58,364 nucleotides of DNA, taken from Actinacidiphila yanglinensis (lineage in GTDB: Bacteria; Actinomycetota; Actinomycetes; Streptomycetales; Streptomycetaceae). Made by a program: the position numbers and the translations under genes. The notes beneath the pieces were generated by a model, which made no database searches, was not told where the DNA came from, and was given only the letters and a program-made list of their open reading frames with translations. The stretch's first letter is position 1. Every line of letters starts with the position of its first letter. Below, in pieces: positions 16,138 through 24,436 of the stretch. Location of the stretch: the NCBI RefSeq assembly GCF_900107965.1, contig NZ_FNVU01000035.1, forward strand, positions 1 through 58,364, given 5' to 3'.

Positions 16138-16952
16138 TCCGCGTTCTTCCCCTCGACCCAGGTGCGCAGCCACTCGGGCGGCGGCTGCTTCGCCTGGGTG
16201 CGGCCGGTGGTGATGCGCTCGTGGACGTCGACCGCGCGGGCGCCCAGCAACTCGCGGTAGGCGGCGCGTACGTCGTCGGGGGTGTCGAAGCCGGGCTCGT
16301 CCAGCAGCCACTCGTCAGGTACCAGGGCGGTCACCTCGGTGAGCAGCGCCTCGGTCACCCGGGACGCCAACTCGGGAGCGACCGCGGCCGGTTCGGGAGA
16401 GAAGCGGGACAGGGCGTGGTCGGTCGCGTCGTACGGCTTCGCGGAGGCGGTCCGCGCCGACTTCCAGTTGTGGTGCCAGATGAGCGAGGCGCCGTGATCG
16501 ATGAGCCACACGTTCCGGTGCCAGACCAGCATGTTAGGATTCCGCCACGAACGGTCGACGTTGGCGATGAGCGCGTCGAACCAGACGATCCGGCTGGCCT
16601 CTTCGGGATCCATGGCGAACACCAGGGGATCGAAGCCGAGGGAGCCGGGCAGGAAGTCCATTCCGAGGTTGAGCCCGCCGCTCGATTTGAGCAGGTCCTG
16701 GATCTCCTCGTCGGGCTCGCCCAGTCCGATCACCGGGTCGAAGTCGAAGCGCACCAACTCGGGCACCCGCAGGCCCAGCCGGCGGCCGAGTTCGCCCGCG
16801 ATCACCTCGGCTACGAGCGCCTTGCGGCCCTGTGCCGCGCCGCTGAACTTGACGACGTAGGTCCCGAGGTCGTCGGCCTCGACCACGCCCGGCACCGAAC
16901 CGCCCTCACGCAGCGGCGTGACGTAGCGGATGCCGGTCACTTCTCTCAACAT
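16134..16952 (-). CDS. HipA-like protein kinase
   Basis: A 272-residue kinase-fold protein of the compact HipA type. Lys35 in Y-V-V-K-F fits the ATP-binding Lys. The catalytic loop is F-D-A-L-I-A-N-V-D-R-S-W-R-N-P-N, with Asp133 and Asn138, and D152-H-G takes the place of the metal-binding D-F-G. It lacks the N-terminal subdomain and the length (about 440 residues) of toxin HipA, and no HipB-type helix-turn-helix gene is adjacent. It is not a classical persister toxin pair; the partner is the overlapping DUF3037 gene. It is divergent from an S9 peptidase gene only 32 bases away, so the two promoters must overlap. Substrate unknown. Confidence 0.85.
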   Translation of the reverse strand: MLREVTGIRYVTPLREGGSVPGVVEADDLGTYVVKFSGAAQGRKALVAEVIAGELGRRLGLRVPELVRFDFDPVIGLGEPDEEIQDLLKSSGGLNLGMDFLPGSLGFDPLVFAMDPEEASRIVWFDALIANVDRSWRNPNMLVWHRNVWLIDHGASLIWHHNWKSARTASAKPYDATDHALSRFSPEPAAVAPELASRVTEALLTEVTALVPDEWLLDEPGFDTPDDVRAAYRELLGARAVDVHERITTGRTQAKQPPPEWLRTWVEGKNAE

Positions 16953-16984
16953 CCCCCCAGGCTAACCTCGGGGAGACTCCCCCC

Positions 16985-19087
16985 ATGGACACGATCAACG
17001 ATCATCGCGACTTCCCCGGCCGGTTCGCCCGCACCCAGCGCTTCTCGCTCGGCGCCCCCAGCGGCTTCACCCTCACCCCCGACGGCTCGTCGGTGCTCTT
17101 CCTGCGCACCCGCGGGCCCGAGGACCGCGTCGGCTGCCTGTGGCGGCTGGACGGCGACGGCGAGCACCTGCTCGTCGACCCCACCGAACTCGCGGACGCG
17201 GCAGGAGAGGTACCGCAGGCCGAACTGATCCGGCGCGAGCGGGCCCGCGTGCGCACCTCCGGGATCGTCGGGTACGCGACCGACGCCGACGTGCGCCTCG
17301 TGGTCTTCGCGCTCGACGGCGCGCTGTGGACGGCCGACCCGAGCGGTGTCCTGCCGCCGCGCCGGCACGCCACCGCCGGGTCCGTGGTGGACCCCCGGCC
17401 CGACCCCGCCGGCCGCCGCGTCGCCTACGTCACCGGCGGCGCCCTGCACGTCCTGGACCTGGCCGACGGCACGGACCGCGCCCTGGCCGAGCAGGAGGGC
17501 GACGAGGTGACCTACGGGCTCGCCGAGCACGTGGCGGCCGAGTCGATGCATCGGCACCGCGGCTACTGGTGGTCCCCGGACGGCAGCCGGCTGCTGGTCG
17601 CCCGGGTGGACAACTCGCCGGTGGCACGCTGGTGGATCTCCGACCCGGTCGACCCCACCCGCCCGCCCCGCGAGGTCGCGTACCCCGCGGCGGGCACGGC
17701 GAACGCCGACGTGTCGCTGCACATCCTGACGGCAGATGGCGCCGGCCGCACGCAGGTGGACTGGGACCGTGCCGCCTTCGAGTACGTGACCGCCGCGGCG
17801 TGGGACGCGCACGGCCCGCTGCTGAGCGTGCAGAGCCGCGACCAGAAGACGCTGCGGGTACTCGCGGCCGACCCGCGCACGGGGGCGACCGCGCCGCTGC
17901 ACGAGCAACACGACCCGGCGTGGGTGGAACTGGTGGTCGGCACGCCCGCGCGGACCGCCTCCGGCGCCCTGGTGCACACCTCGGACGAGGGCGAGACCCG
18001 GTTCCTGACGGTGGGCGGCGAGCGGGTCACCCCGGAAGGGCTCCAGGTCCTCGAAGTGCTGTCCGTGGACGGCGAGTCGGTGCTGTTCGCGGCGAGCGAC
18101 GAGCCGACCGAGGAACACCTGTGGGCGTACCACCCGGACGACGGCGCCGCGCGGCTGAGCGAGGGCCCCGGAGTGCACACCGGGCAGCGGGCCGGCGGGG
18201 CCCTGCTGCTGTCCTCGCGCACCGACCACGGCCGCGTGACGCGGATACTGCGGCCGGGCGGCGTTCTGGAGGTGCGGTCGCTGGCGGCCGAGCCGCCGGT
18301 GCCCCCGCGCGTGACCTGGCTGCGGGCGGGCGAGCACGCCATCCGCACCGCGCTGGTGCTGCCGTCCTGGTACCGGCCCGGCACCGAGCCGCTGCCGGTC
18401 CTGCTCGCCCCCTACGGCGGCCCCGCCATGCAGCTGGTGGTGCGGGCGGGCGGCTGGTGGCTGGCCGAGGCGCAGTGGTTCGCCGAGGAGGGCTTCGCGG
18501 TCGTGATCGCCGACGGCCGCGGCACCCCGGGGCGCGGCCCGCGCTGGGACAAGAGCATCTACAAGAACACCCTCGACGCACCGGTCGAGGACCAGGTGAC
18601 CGCCTTGCGGGCAGCCGCCGCGCACTGCCCCGACCTGGACCTGGAGCGGGTGGCGATCCGCGGCTGGAGCTTCGGCGGCAGCCTCGCGACCATGGCGGTG
18701 CTGCGCCACCCGGAGGTCTTCCACGCGGCGATCAGCGGGGCCGGGCCGAGCGACCAGCGGCTGTACGACACGCACTGGCGCGAGCGCTTCCTCGGCCACC
18801 CGGACGAGGACCCGGACGCCTACGACCGCTGCTCGCCGATCGGGTCGGCGGCCGCGCTGGAGCGGCCGCTGCTGCTGGTGCACGGCATGGCCGACGACAA
18901 CGTGGTGGTCGCGCACACCCTGCGGATGTCGGCGGCCCTGCTGGCGGCGGGGCGCTTCCACCAGGTGCTTCCGCTGTCCCAGGCCACGCACGCGCCGAGC
19001 GACCCGGTGATGGTGGAGGGGCTGCTGCGACACCAGTTGAAATTCCTGCGGGATTCGCTGAACGCCGCGCCGCGTCGGTCCGTATGA
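16985..19087 (+). CDS. S9-family serine peptidase (DPP IV-like)
   Basis: A 700-residue prolyl-oligopeptidase-family enzyme expected to cleave short peptides, often after Pro or Ala. A beta-propeller precedes an alpha/beta-hydrolase domain from about residue 455. The triad is Ser562 in G-W-S-F-G-G, Asp637 in G-M-A-D-D-N-V and His669 in A-T-H-A-P. No signal peptide is present, so it is probably cytoplasmic. The start ATG follows GGGGAG. The D-D-N spacing and the Y-G-G-P-x-x-Q motif near 480 favour the dipeptidyl-peptidase IV branch. Confidence 0.93.
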   Translation: MDTINDHRDFPGRFARTQRFSLGAPSGFTLTPDGSSVLFLRTRGPEDRVGCLWRLDGDGEHLLVDPTELADAAGEVPQAELIRRERARVRTSGIVGYATDADVRLVVFALDGALWTADPSGVLPPRRHATAGSVVDPRPDPAGRRVAYVTGGALHVLDLADGTDRALAEQEGDEVTYGLAEHVAAESMHRHRGYWWSPDGSRLLVARVDNSPVARWWISDPVDPTRPPREVAYPAAGTANADVSLHILTADGAGRTQVDWDRAAFEYVTAAAWDAHGPLLSVQSRDQKTLRVLAADPRTGATAPLHEQHDPAWVELVVGTPARTASGALVHTSDEGETRFLTVGGERVTPEGLQVLEVLSVDGESVLFAASDEPTEEHLWAYHPDDGAARLSEGPGVHTGQRAGGALLLSSRTDHGRVTRILRPGGVLEVRSLAAEPPVPPRVTWLRAGEHAIRTALVLPSWYRPGTEPLPVLLAPYGGPAMQLVVRAGGWWLAEAQWFAEEGFAVVIADGRGTPGRGPRWDKSIYKNTLDAPVEDQVTALRAAAAHCPDLDLERVAIRGWSFGGSLATMAVLRHPEVFHAAISGAGPSDQRLYDTHWRERFLGHPDEDPDAYDRCSPIGSAAALERPLLLVHGMADDNVVVAHTLRMSAALLAAGRFHQVLPLSQATHAPSDPVMVEGLLRHQLKFLRDSLNAAPRRSV

Positions 19088-19165
19088 ACGGGCACGCGTG
19101 AGAGCACGCTAACCGGACGGCGAAGGTCCGCCGACCGATCCGACGCACGGACAGGATTCAACCTC

Positions 19166-19669
19166 ATGGCAGAAAGCCCCGGAATCCCCGCATCACCGAC
19201 CCGTCGAGGCGTCGTCGCCGCGGCAGGCGGTGTCGGGCTCGCCGCTGTTCTGACCGCCTGCGGTTCGGGCTCCTCCTCCGACGACGCCGCCGACGGCTCG
19301 ACCTCCTCGCAGGACCCGACCACGGGGACGGCGTCGAGCGCGCCGTCCACGGGCACCTCCGCCGCGGCCGGCGGCGGGGGCGGCACCGCGCTCGGCAAGA
19401 CCTCGGACATCCCGGTCGGCGGCGGCAAGATCTTCGCCGACCAGAAGGTCGTCGTGACCCAGCCGACCAGCGGGCAGTTCAAGGGCTTCTCGGCGGTGTG
19501 CACGCACCAGGGCTGCACCGTCGCGAAGGTCTCCGACGGCCTGATCATGTGCCCCTGCCACGGCAGCGAGTACAAGGTGGCCGACGGCAGCGTGGCCAAG
19601 GGCCCGGCGACGTCGGCGCTCGCACCCAAGCAGGTCTCCGTGTCGGGCGACGAGATCACGCTCGCCTGA
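19166..19669 (+). CDS. Rieske [2Fe-2S] lipoprotein
   Basis: A 167-residue exported iron-sulfur protein. The N-terminus is a Tat-type signal: T-R-R-G-V-V, a hydrophobic stretch and a lipobox-like L-T-A-C near residue 32. A Ser/Thr/Gly-rich linker of about 40 residues follows. The Rieske cluster motifs are intact: C-T-H-Q-G-C near 112-117 and C-P-C-H-G-S near 130-135, supplying two Cys and two His ligands and the disulfide. Tat export fits a folded cofactor protein. No cytochrome or quinol oxidase gene is adjacent, so this is a stand-alone electron carrier of unknown partner. It follows the peptidase gene by 78 bases and may share its transcript. Confidence 0.93.
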   Translation: MAESPGIPASPTRRGVVAAAGGVGLAAVLTACGSGSSSDDAADGSTSSQDPTTGTASSAPSTGTSAAAGGGGGTALGKTSDIPVGGGKIFADQKVVVTQPTSGQFKGFSAVCTHQGCTVAKVSDGLIMCPCHGSEYKVADGSVAKGPATSALAPKQVSVSGDEITLA

Positions 19670-19804
19670 CCCCGCACGCCGGTCCGGGTTCGCGGGGCGG
19701 GCCCCGAGCCCGGACCGGCCCCTTTCCCCGGCGCGCCCGGACGCCCTCGCGGCCGCGGCCCCGCGGCCACGGGGGGCGCGGGTACGGGGGCGCGCCGGCA
19801 CCGC

Positions 19805-19836
19805 GGTTCAGGCGCGCGTCGGTTCAGGCGCGCGTC
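19805..19836. repeat. 16-bp tandem duplication
   Basis: GGTTCAGGCGCGCGTC occurs twice head to tail without a spacer, 24 bases past the LysR stop codon. It lies in the 190-base gap between the convergent Rieske and LysR genes. No hairpin of terminator quality was found there besides GC-rich arms around 19740-19790. Confidence 0.8.
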
Positions 19837-19859
19837 GGGCACCGTGTCTCCGTCGGGGC

Positions 19860-20801
19860 TCAGGCGCCGCCCGCGCCGTGGGTCCCGACGGCGCCGCCCG
19901 CACCGTGGGCTCGCGCCGACGCCCGCAGCGCGTCGACCGCGACGCGGATGGCCGGGCGGCGGTCGGCGTCCTCCCGCCAGACCGCGTAGACGTGGCGCTG
20001 CATGGTGTGGCGGACGGGGATGATCCGCGCTCCGGCCGGCATCGGGTCGCGGCCCAGCCGGGGCATGACGGCGACGCCGAGCCCCGCCGCGACGAGGGCC
20101 AGCACGGTGGCGTGCTCCTCGGCGTGGTGGGCCACGCGCGGCTCGATGCCCTTGCCGCGCAGCGTGAACAGCAGCCATTCGTGGCAGAACCCGCCGTCCG
20201 GCCAGGCGATCCAGTCGTCGTCGGCGAGCTCGTCCAGCTCGATCTCGGCGCGGTCCTCCAGCGGGTGCCCGAGGGGCAGTGCGACATCCACGATGTCGTC
20301 GAAGAGCGGGGCCTTGGCGAGGCCGCCCGGCAGGGACAGCGGCTTGTTGTACCAGTCCAGCACGACCGCGAGGTCGACGTCGCCCCGGGTCAGCCGGGCC
20401 AGCGACTCGTGCGGCTCCAACTCGTGGACCACGGTGCGCAGCTGGGGATGCTCGGCGCGCAGCGTGCCGAGCGCGGCGGGGAACAGCCCGCGCACCGCCG
20501 TGGGGAACGCCCCGGCGCGCAGCTCGCCGACCGCGGCGCCGCGGTGCGCCTCCAGGTCGGCGTGGGCGAGTTCGACCAGGGACAGTATCCGTTCGGCGTG
20601 CCCGGACAGCAGCCGCCCGGCGTCGGTGAGCCGCACCCCCCGACCGTTCCTGCCCAGGAGCGACTGCCCGGTCTCGCGCTCCAGCTTCGCCATCTGCTGC
20701 GAGACCGCCGACGTCGTCACGTTGAGGACGTCGGCGGCGGCACTCACCGAGCCGTACGTGTCGATGGCGTGCAGGATGCGGAGGCGTTCGAGGGACAACA
20801 T
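19860..20801 (-). CDS. LysR-family transcriptional regulator
   Basis: A 313-residue regulator: N-terminal helix-turn-helix (about residues 16-37, S-V-S-A-A-A-D-V-L-N-V-T-T-S-A-V-S-Q-Q) and a two-lobed effector domain. The C-terminal 20 residues are a low-complexity H-G-A-G-G-A repeat ending beside a DNA duplication, so the tail looks recently changed. It is divergent from an EamA transporter gene with 72 bases between the starts. By the usual LysR logic it should control that transporter. Inducer unknown; an exported metabolite is likely. Confidence 0.92.
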   Translation of the reverse strand: MLSLERLRILHAIDTYGSVSAAADVLNVTTSAVSQQMAKLERETGQSLLGRNGRGVRLTDAGRLLSGHAERILSLVELAHADLEAHRGAAVGELRAGAFPTAVRGLFPAALGTLRAEHPQLRTVVHELEPHESLARLTRGDVDLAVVLDWYNKPLSLPGGLAKAPLFDDIVDVALPLGHPLEDRAEIELDELADDDWIAWPDGGFCHEWLLFTLRGKGIEPRVAHHAEEHATVLALVAAGLGVAVMPRLGRDPMPAGARIIPVRHTMQRHVYAVWREDADRRPAIRVAVDALRASARAHGAGGAVGTHGAGGA

Positions 20802-20873
20802 GTTAGTGATTCTACGTCGTCTGTGCAGAAAATCTCGCTTGTTCTACGACGTCACAGCGGTCATCGTGGAGCC

Positions 20874-21911
20874 ATGACGACCTCCCCCAGCCGCGCCGCG
20901 GCCGCCGCGCCGCCCGCCGAACCGCTCGTTCAGGTGCCCACCCAGGTGTCGACCGCGGCCGTCGGCGCGCGTCCGGCACCGGTCGCCCCCGTCGCACCGG
21001 CCGCGGCGCCGCGCGACCGGCTCCGGCGGCTGCTGGACTGGCGGATCCGGTTCGCCGTGCTGGGCGGGGTGTGGGGCTTCAGCTTCCTGTTCATGAAGGT
21101 GGGGAACGAAGCGTTCGCCCCGCTGCAGGTCACCCTCGGCCGGATGGTGTTCGGGACCGCGGTCCTGGCCGTCGCGGTCGCGGTGAAGCGGGAGCAGCTG
21201 CCGCGCGGCCGCCGCACCTGGCTGCACCTGGCCGTGGCCGCCTTCCTGCTCAACTCCCTGCCGTTCACGCTGTTCGCCACGGCCGAGCAGACCATCCCCT
21301 CGATGCTCGCGGGGATATGCAACGCGGCGACCCCGCTGTTCTCGATGCTCGTCTCGCTGGTCGCCCTGTCCGAGGACCGGCCGTCGCGGCAGCGGCTCAT
21401 CGGGGTCGGGGTCGGCTTCGCCGGGGTGCTCACCGTGCTGGGCGCGTGGCAGGGCTTCTCGGGGCAGGACCCGAAGGGGACCTTGATGGCCCTGGCCGCG
21501 GCGATCAGCTACGCGGTGGGCTGGGCGTACGTGCGGCGCACCCTCAGCGGCAGCGGCAGTTCCCACCTGGCGATGTCCGCGAGCCAGTTGATGCTGGGCA
21601 CCGTGCAACTCCTCGTCGTCACCCCGTTCTTCACCTCGATGCCGTCGTCCTACCCGGCGAAGTCGGTGCTGTCGGTGCTGGCACTGGGCGCGCTCGGCAC
21701 CGGGATCGCCTTCCTGATCCAGTACGGGCTGGTGGCGGAGAAGGGCCCGACCATCGGCTCGATGGTCACCTACCTGATACCGATCGTCGCCACCGCGGCA
21801 GGTGTGCTGCTCCTCGGCGAGTCCCTGAGCTGGAACGAACCGGTGGGCGCCGCGGTGATCCTGGTGGGCGCCGCGCTGACCCAGCGGCGGCCGAAGGGCG
21901 CCCGGGCGTAG
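20874..21911 (+). CDS. EamA/DMT-family transporter
   Basis: A 345-residue drug/metabolite-superfamily permease with about ten TM helices in two EamA repeats (residues about 55-190 and 200-335), after a 50-residue Ala/Pro-rich cytoplasmic N-terminus. Typical motifs are G-G-V-W-G-F-S-F-L-F-M-K-V and P-V-G-A-A-V-I-L-V-G-A near the end. Direction is probably export of small metabolites or amino acids; the substrate is unknown. It is likely controlled by the divergent LysR gene. A dehydratase-like gene starts 82 bases downstream and may be co-transcribed. Confidence 0.9.
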   Translation: MTTSPSRAAAAAPPAEPLVQVPTQVSTAAVGARPAPVAPVAPAAAPRDRLRRLLDWRIRFAVLGGVWGFSFLFMKVGNEAFAPLQVTLGRMVFGTAVLAVAVAVKREQLPRGRRTWLHLAVAAFLLNSLPFTLFATAEQTIPSMLAGICNAATPLFSMLVSLVALSEDRPSRQRLIGVGVGFAGVLTVLGAWQGFSGQDPKGTLMALAAAISYAVGWAYVRRTLSGSGSSHLAMSASQLMLGTVQLLVVTPFFTSMPSSYPAKSVLSVLALGALGTGIAFLIQYGLVAEKGPTIGSMVTYLIPIVATAAGVLLLGESLSWNEPVGAAVILVGAALTQRRPKGARA

Positions 21912-21993
21912 CGTGTCGGTCGGTGGCAGAGGCGCCGGTCATGGCAGCCGTGCCGCCCGCGCCGACCCATGCCTACCGCAGCGGAGCCGCCCC

Positions 21994-22968
21994 GTGCAGC
22001 CAGTCAGTTACGACGACGTCAAAGCCGCCACCGACCGGGTGGCCGGGCTGGTCCGGCCCGTCACCGTCGTCCCGCCGGCGGGAGGCGCGCAGGACCCGCA
22101 GGTCTGGCTGGCGCTCGAATACATGCAGTACACGGGCTCCTTCAAGGCGCGGGGCGCGCAGAACTTCATCACCGCCCACCGTGCGGCGGGCACGCTGCCG
22201 GCGGCGGGCGTCTGCATCGCCAGCGGCGGCAACGCCGGGCTGGCCTGCGCGTGGGCGGCCCAGCAGCAGGGGCTGCCCGCCACCGTGTTCCTGCCGCGGA
22301 CCGCACCGGCGCTGAAGGTGCGGAAGCTGAGCGGTTACGGCGCGCGGCTGCGCCAGGTCGGCACGCAGTACGCGGAGGCGCTGGAGGCGTGCGAGGAGTT
22401 CGCCGCCGAGACGGGGGCGCTGGCCGCGCACGCGTACGCCGACCCGTACGTCAGTGCCGGCGCCGGCACCTTGATGGAGGAGATCCACGAGCGGATACCG
22501 GACCTGGACACGGTGGTGGTCGCGGTGGGCGGTGGCGGGCTGTTCGCGGGTGTCGCGGCCTCCGCCCGGCACCACGGGGTGCGCACCGTCGCGGTCGAGC
22601 CGGAGAACTGCCGGGCGCTCAACGCCGCGTGGGAGGCCGGGCGTCCGGTCGACGTGGGCGTGGACTCCATCGCCGCGGACTCGCTGGGTGCCCGCTGCAC
22701 CTGGCCGGGCGCGCTGGCCGCGGTGCAGCACGCCAGCGCGGTCTCGGTGCTGGTCGGCGACGAGCAGATCACCGCGGCCCGCCGGCTGCTGTGGGACGAG
22801 CGCAGGATCGTGGTGGAGCACGGCGCGTCCACCGCGCTGGCCGCCCTGCTCGGCAACGGTGATGCCGCGCGCGGCTACCGGCCGCGGCCGGGCGAGAAGG
22901 TCGCCGTGGTGCTGTGCGGGGCCAACACCGATCCGGGCGACCTGGTGGCACCGGACACGGCGGGCTGA
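21994..22968 (+). CDS. PLP-dependent threonine/serine dehydratase-like enzyme
   Basis: A 324-residue fold-type II PLP enzyme. Lys51 in G-S-F-K-A-R-G-A binds the cofactor, S-G-G-N-A-G (about 76-81) cradles the phosphate side, and G-G-G-G-L-F-A-G (about 176-183) is the glycine loop. There is no C-terminal ACT domain, so it is the short, catabolic-type form and would deaminate Thr or Ser to a 2-oxo acid and ammonia. Start placed at the GTG before Q-P-V-S-Y, which gives the usual family length; the frame runs further upstream as Arg/Gly-rich sequence. It follows the EamA exporter, so export of an amino acid or its product is a reasonable guess. Confidence 0.88.
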   Translation: MQPVSYDDVKAATDRVAGLVRPVTVVPPAGGAQDPQVWLALEYMQYTGSFKARGAQNFITAHRAAGTLPAAGVCIASGGNAGLACAWAAQQQGLPATVFLPRTAPALKVRKLSGYGARLRQVGTQYAEALEACEEFAAETGALAAHAYADPYVSAGAGTLMEEIHERIPDLDTVVVAVGGGGLFAGVAASARHHGVRTVAVEPENCRALNAAWEAGRPVDVGVDSIAADSLGARCTWPGALAAVQHASAVSVLVGDEQITAARRLLWDERRIVVEHGASTALAALLGNGDAARGYRPRPGEKVAVVLCGANTDPGDLVAPDTAG

Positions 22969-22990
22969 CCCGCGCCGCAGGGTCGACCGG

Positions 22991-23008
22991 GCGGGCGGCT
23001 CCGCCCGC
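22991..23008. terminator. GC hairpin between convergent genes
   Basis: GCGGGCGG and CCGCCCGC form an 8-bp perfect stem with a two-base loop, 23 bases past the dehydratase stop and before the end of the leftward MocR gene. No T-run follows. It could terminate both strands. Confidence 0.4.
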
Positions 23009-23064
23009 TGCCACGCCGGGTCGACCGCGCGGGCGCCTCAGTTATCCAGCCGCCCGGCCGGAAC

Positions 23065-24405
23065 TCAGCCGAAGTGCCCCGGCCCGGTGGAGCGCAGCAC
23101 CGTGGCGACGGAATCGGCCAGCGGGTCGATGTCGGCGAGGTCGAGCGGGGAGACGGTGACGCGGATGCCGGGTCCGGACCGGAGTCGGAAGCGGGCGCCG
23201 GGGGCGACGGCCCAGCCGTGCTGGAGCAGTCCGGCGACCGCACCGGTCTCGTCGCTGACCGGCACCCAGGCGTTGAGCCCGCAGCGGCCGTGGGCGCTGA
23301 CGCCGCGCTCGGCGAGCGCCCGCAGCAGGGCCTCGCGGCGCATGGCGTAGGAGCGGGCGGTGCGGACCGGGTCCACGGCCTGGGTCTGCCAGAGGTGCAC
23401 CACCGTCCGCTGCAGCAGGTGGCTGACCCATCCCGCGCCGAGCCGGTGCCGGCCGCGTACCCGGGCGACGGTGACCGGATCACAGGTGTAGACCGCCAGC
23501 CGCAGGTCGGGGCCGTACGCCTTGGCCACGGAGCGGACCAGTGCCCAGTGTTCGGTGGCGCCGGACAGGGTGTGCAGGGGGAGGTCGACCAGGTGGTGCA
23601 GGTGGTCGTCGTCGATCACCAGGACGTGCGGGTGGGCGGCGAGCAGGCCGCGCAGTTCGGCGGCGCGGGCGGCGGAGAGGGCCGCGCCGGTGGGATTCTG
23701 GCCCCGGTCGGTGACGATCAGGGCGCGGATATCGGCGGCCAGGGCGCGCTCGACCTCGGCGGTGACCGGCCCTTCGTCGTCGACGGCGACCGGGACCGCG
23801 CGCAGCCCCATCGCCGGCACCAGGTCGATCACGCTGCCCCAGCCGGGGTCCTCCACGGCGACCGCGTCACCGGGGCGCAGGTGGGCGGCGAGGACCCGTT
23901 CGATCGCGTCGAGCGAGCCGGACGTGAGGCCGATCGGCCCGTCGGGCACCCCGTCGGCGTCGAGGGCGGCGCGGGCGAGTTCGGCCAGTTCCGGGTCGAT
24001 GACGGTGCTGCCGTAGAGGCCGGGGGCGAGGGCGTGGTGGGCGGCGGCGTCGGCGAGGGAGGCGGCCAGCGGCGGGAGCAGCGCGAGGTCGGGGTTCCCC
24101 GTGGACAGGTCCCGGGTGCCGGAAGGAACCTCGATCCGGATCGCCTCGCGCGGCGCGACGGCAGGGCGGGCGCGGACCCGGCTGCCGCGGCGGCCGGCCG
24201 TCTCGATCACCCCGCGATCACGCAGCAGCCGGTAGGCGGAGGCGACCGTGTTGGGGTTCACGTCGAGTTCGCGGGCCAGCTCGCGCAGCGGCGGCAGAGC
24301 CGCACCGGGCTTCAACGCGCCTGCCCCGACCGCGCGTTCGATGTCGGCGGCAATAGTCGATGCGCCGCGACCAGTGATTGGGTACTCTCCTAGCACAAAC
24401 ACCAT
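23065..24405 (-). CDS. MocR-type regulator (GntR HTH + aminotransferase domain)
   Basis: A protein of about 445 residues: a GntR winged helix (about 15-80, with L-P-P-L-R-E-L-A-R-E-L-D-V-N-P-N-T-V) joined to a fold-type I aminotransferase-like domain. The PLP Lys is visible in S-V-A-K-A-Y-G-P-D-L-R near 290, and D-D-D-H near 260 fits the PLP Asp region. MocR proteins sense PLP or an aldimine and control B6 or amine genes (PdxR, GabR). It is divergent, by 31 bases, from two FMN split-barrel genes. A CATAAT -10 overlaps the annotated ATG, so a leaderless start at the GTG three codons in (24396) is also possible. Confidence 0.9.
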   Translation of the reverse strand: MVFVLGEYPITGRGASTIAADIERAVGAGALKPGAALPPLRELARELDVNPNTVASAYRLLRDRGVIETAGRRGSRVRARPAVAPREAIRIEVPSGTRDLSTGNPDLALLPPLAASLADAAAHHALAPGLYGSTVIDPELAELARAALDADGVPDGPIGLTSGSLDAIERVLAAHLRPGDAVAVEDPGWGSVIDLVPAMGLRAVPVAVDDEGPVTAEVERALAADIRALIVTDRGQNPTGAALSAARAAELRGLLAAHPHVLVIDDDHLHHLVDLPLHTLSGATEHWALVRSVAKAYGPDLRLAVYTCDPVTVARVRGRHRLGAGWVSHLLQRTVVHLWQTQAVDPVRTARSYAMRREALLRALAERGVSAHGRCGLNAWVPVSDETGAVAGLLQHGWAVAPGARFRLRSGPGIRVTVSPLDLADIDPLADSVATVLRSTGPGHFG

Positions 24406-24415
24406 TATGCACTAG
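24390..24415. promoter_or_regulatory. Candidate MocR operator and overlapping divergent promoters
   Basis: A 26-bp dyad has CTAGCACA on the left and TGCACTAG on the right (6 of 8 matching positions). Between the arms ATTATG reads CATAAT on the minus strand and CATTAT on the plus strand, so back-to-back -10 elements are possible. The site covers the start region of the MocR gene and lies just upstream of the divergent gene's GAGGA ribosome-binding site. This fits autoregulation plus control of the FMN-protein pair. Confidence 0.5.
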
Positions 24416-24436
24416 TTCAAAGATGAGGATCGCGCC

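Noticed and set aside
16134..16952. HipA-like kinase as a classical HipBA toxin-antitoxin system
   Set aside because: No HipB helix-turn-helix gene is present and the protein lacks the N-terminal HipA subdomain; the partner is DUF3037.
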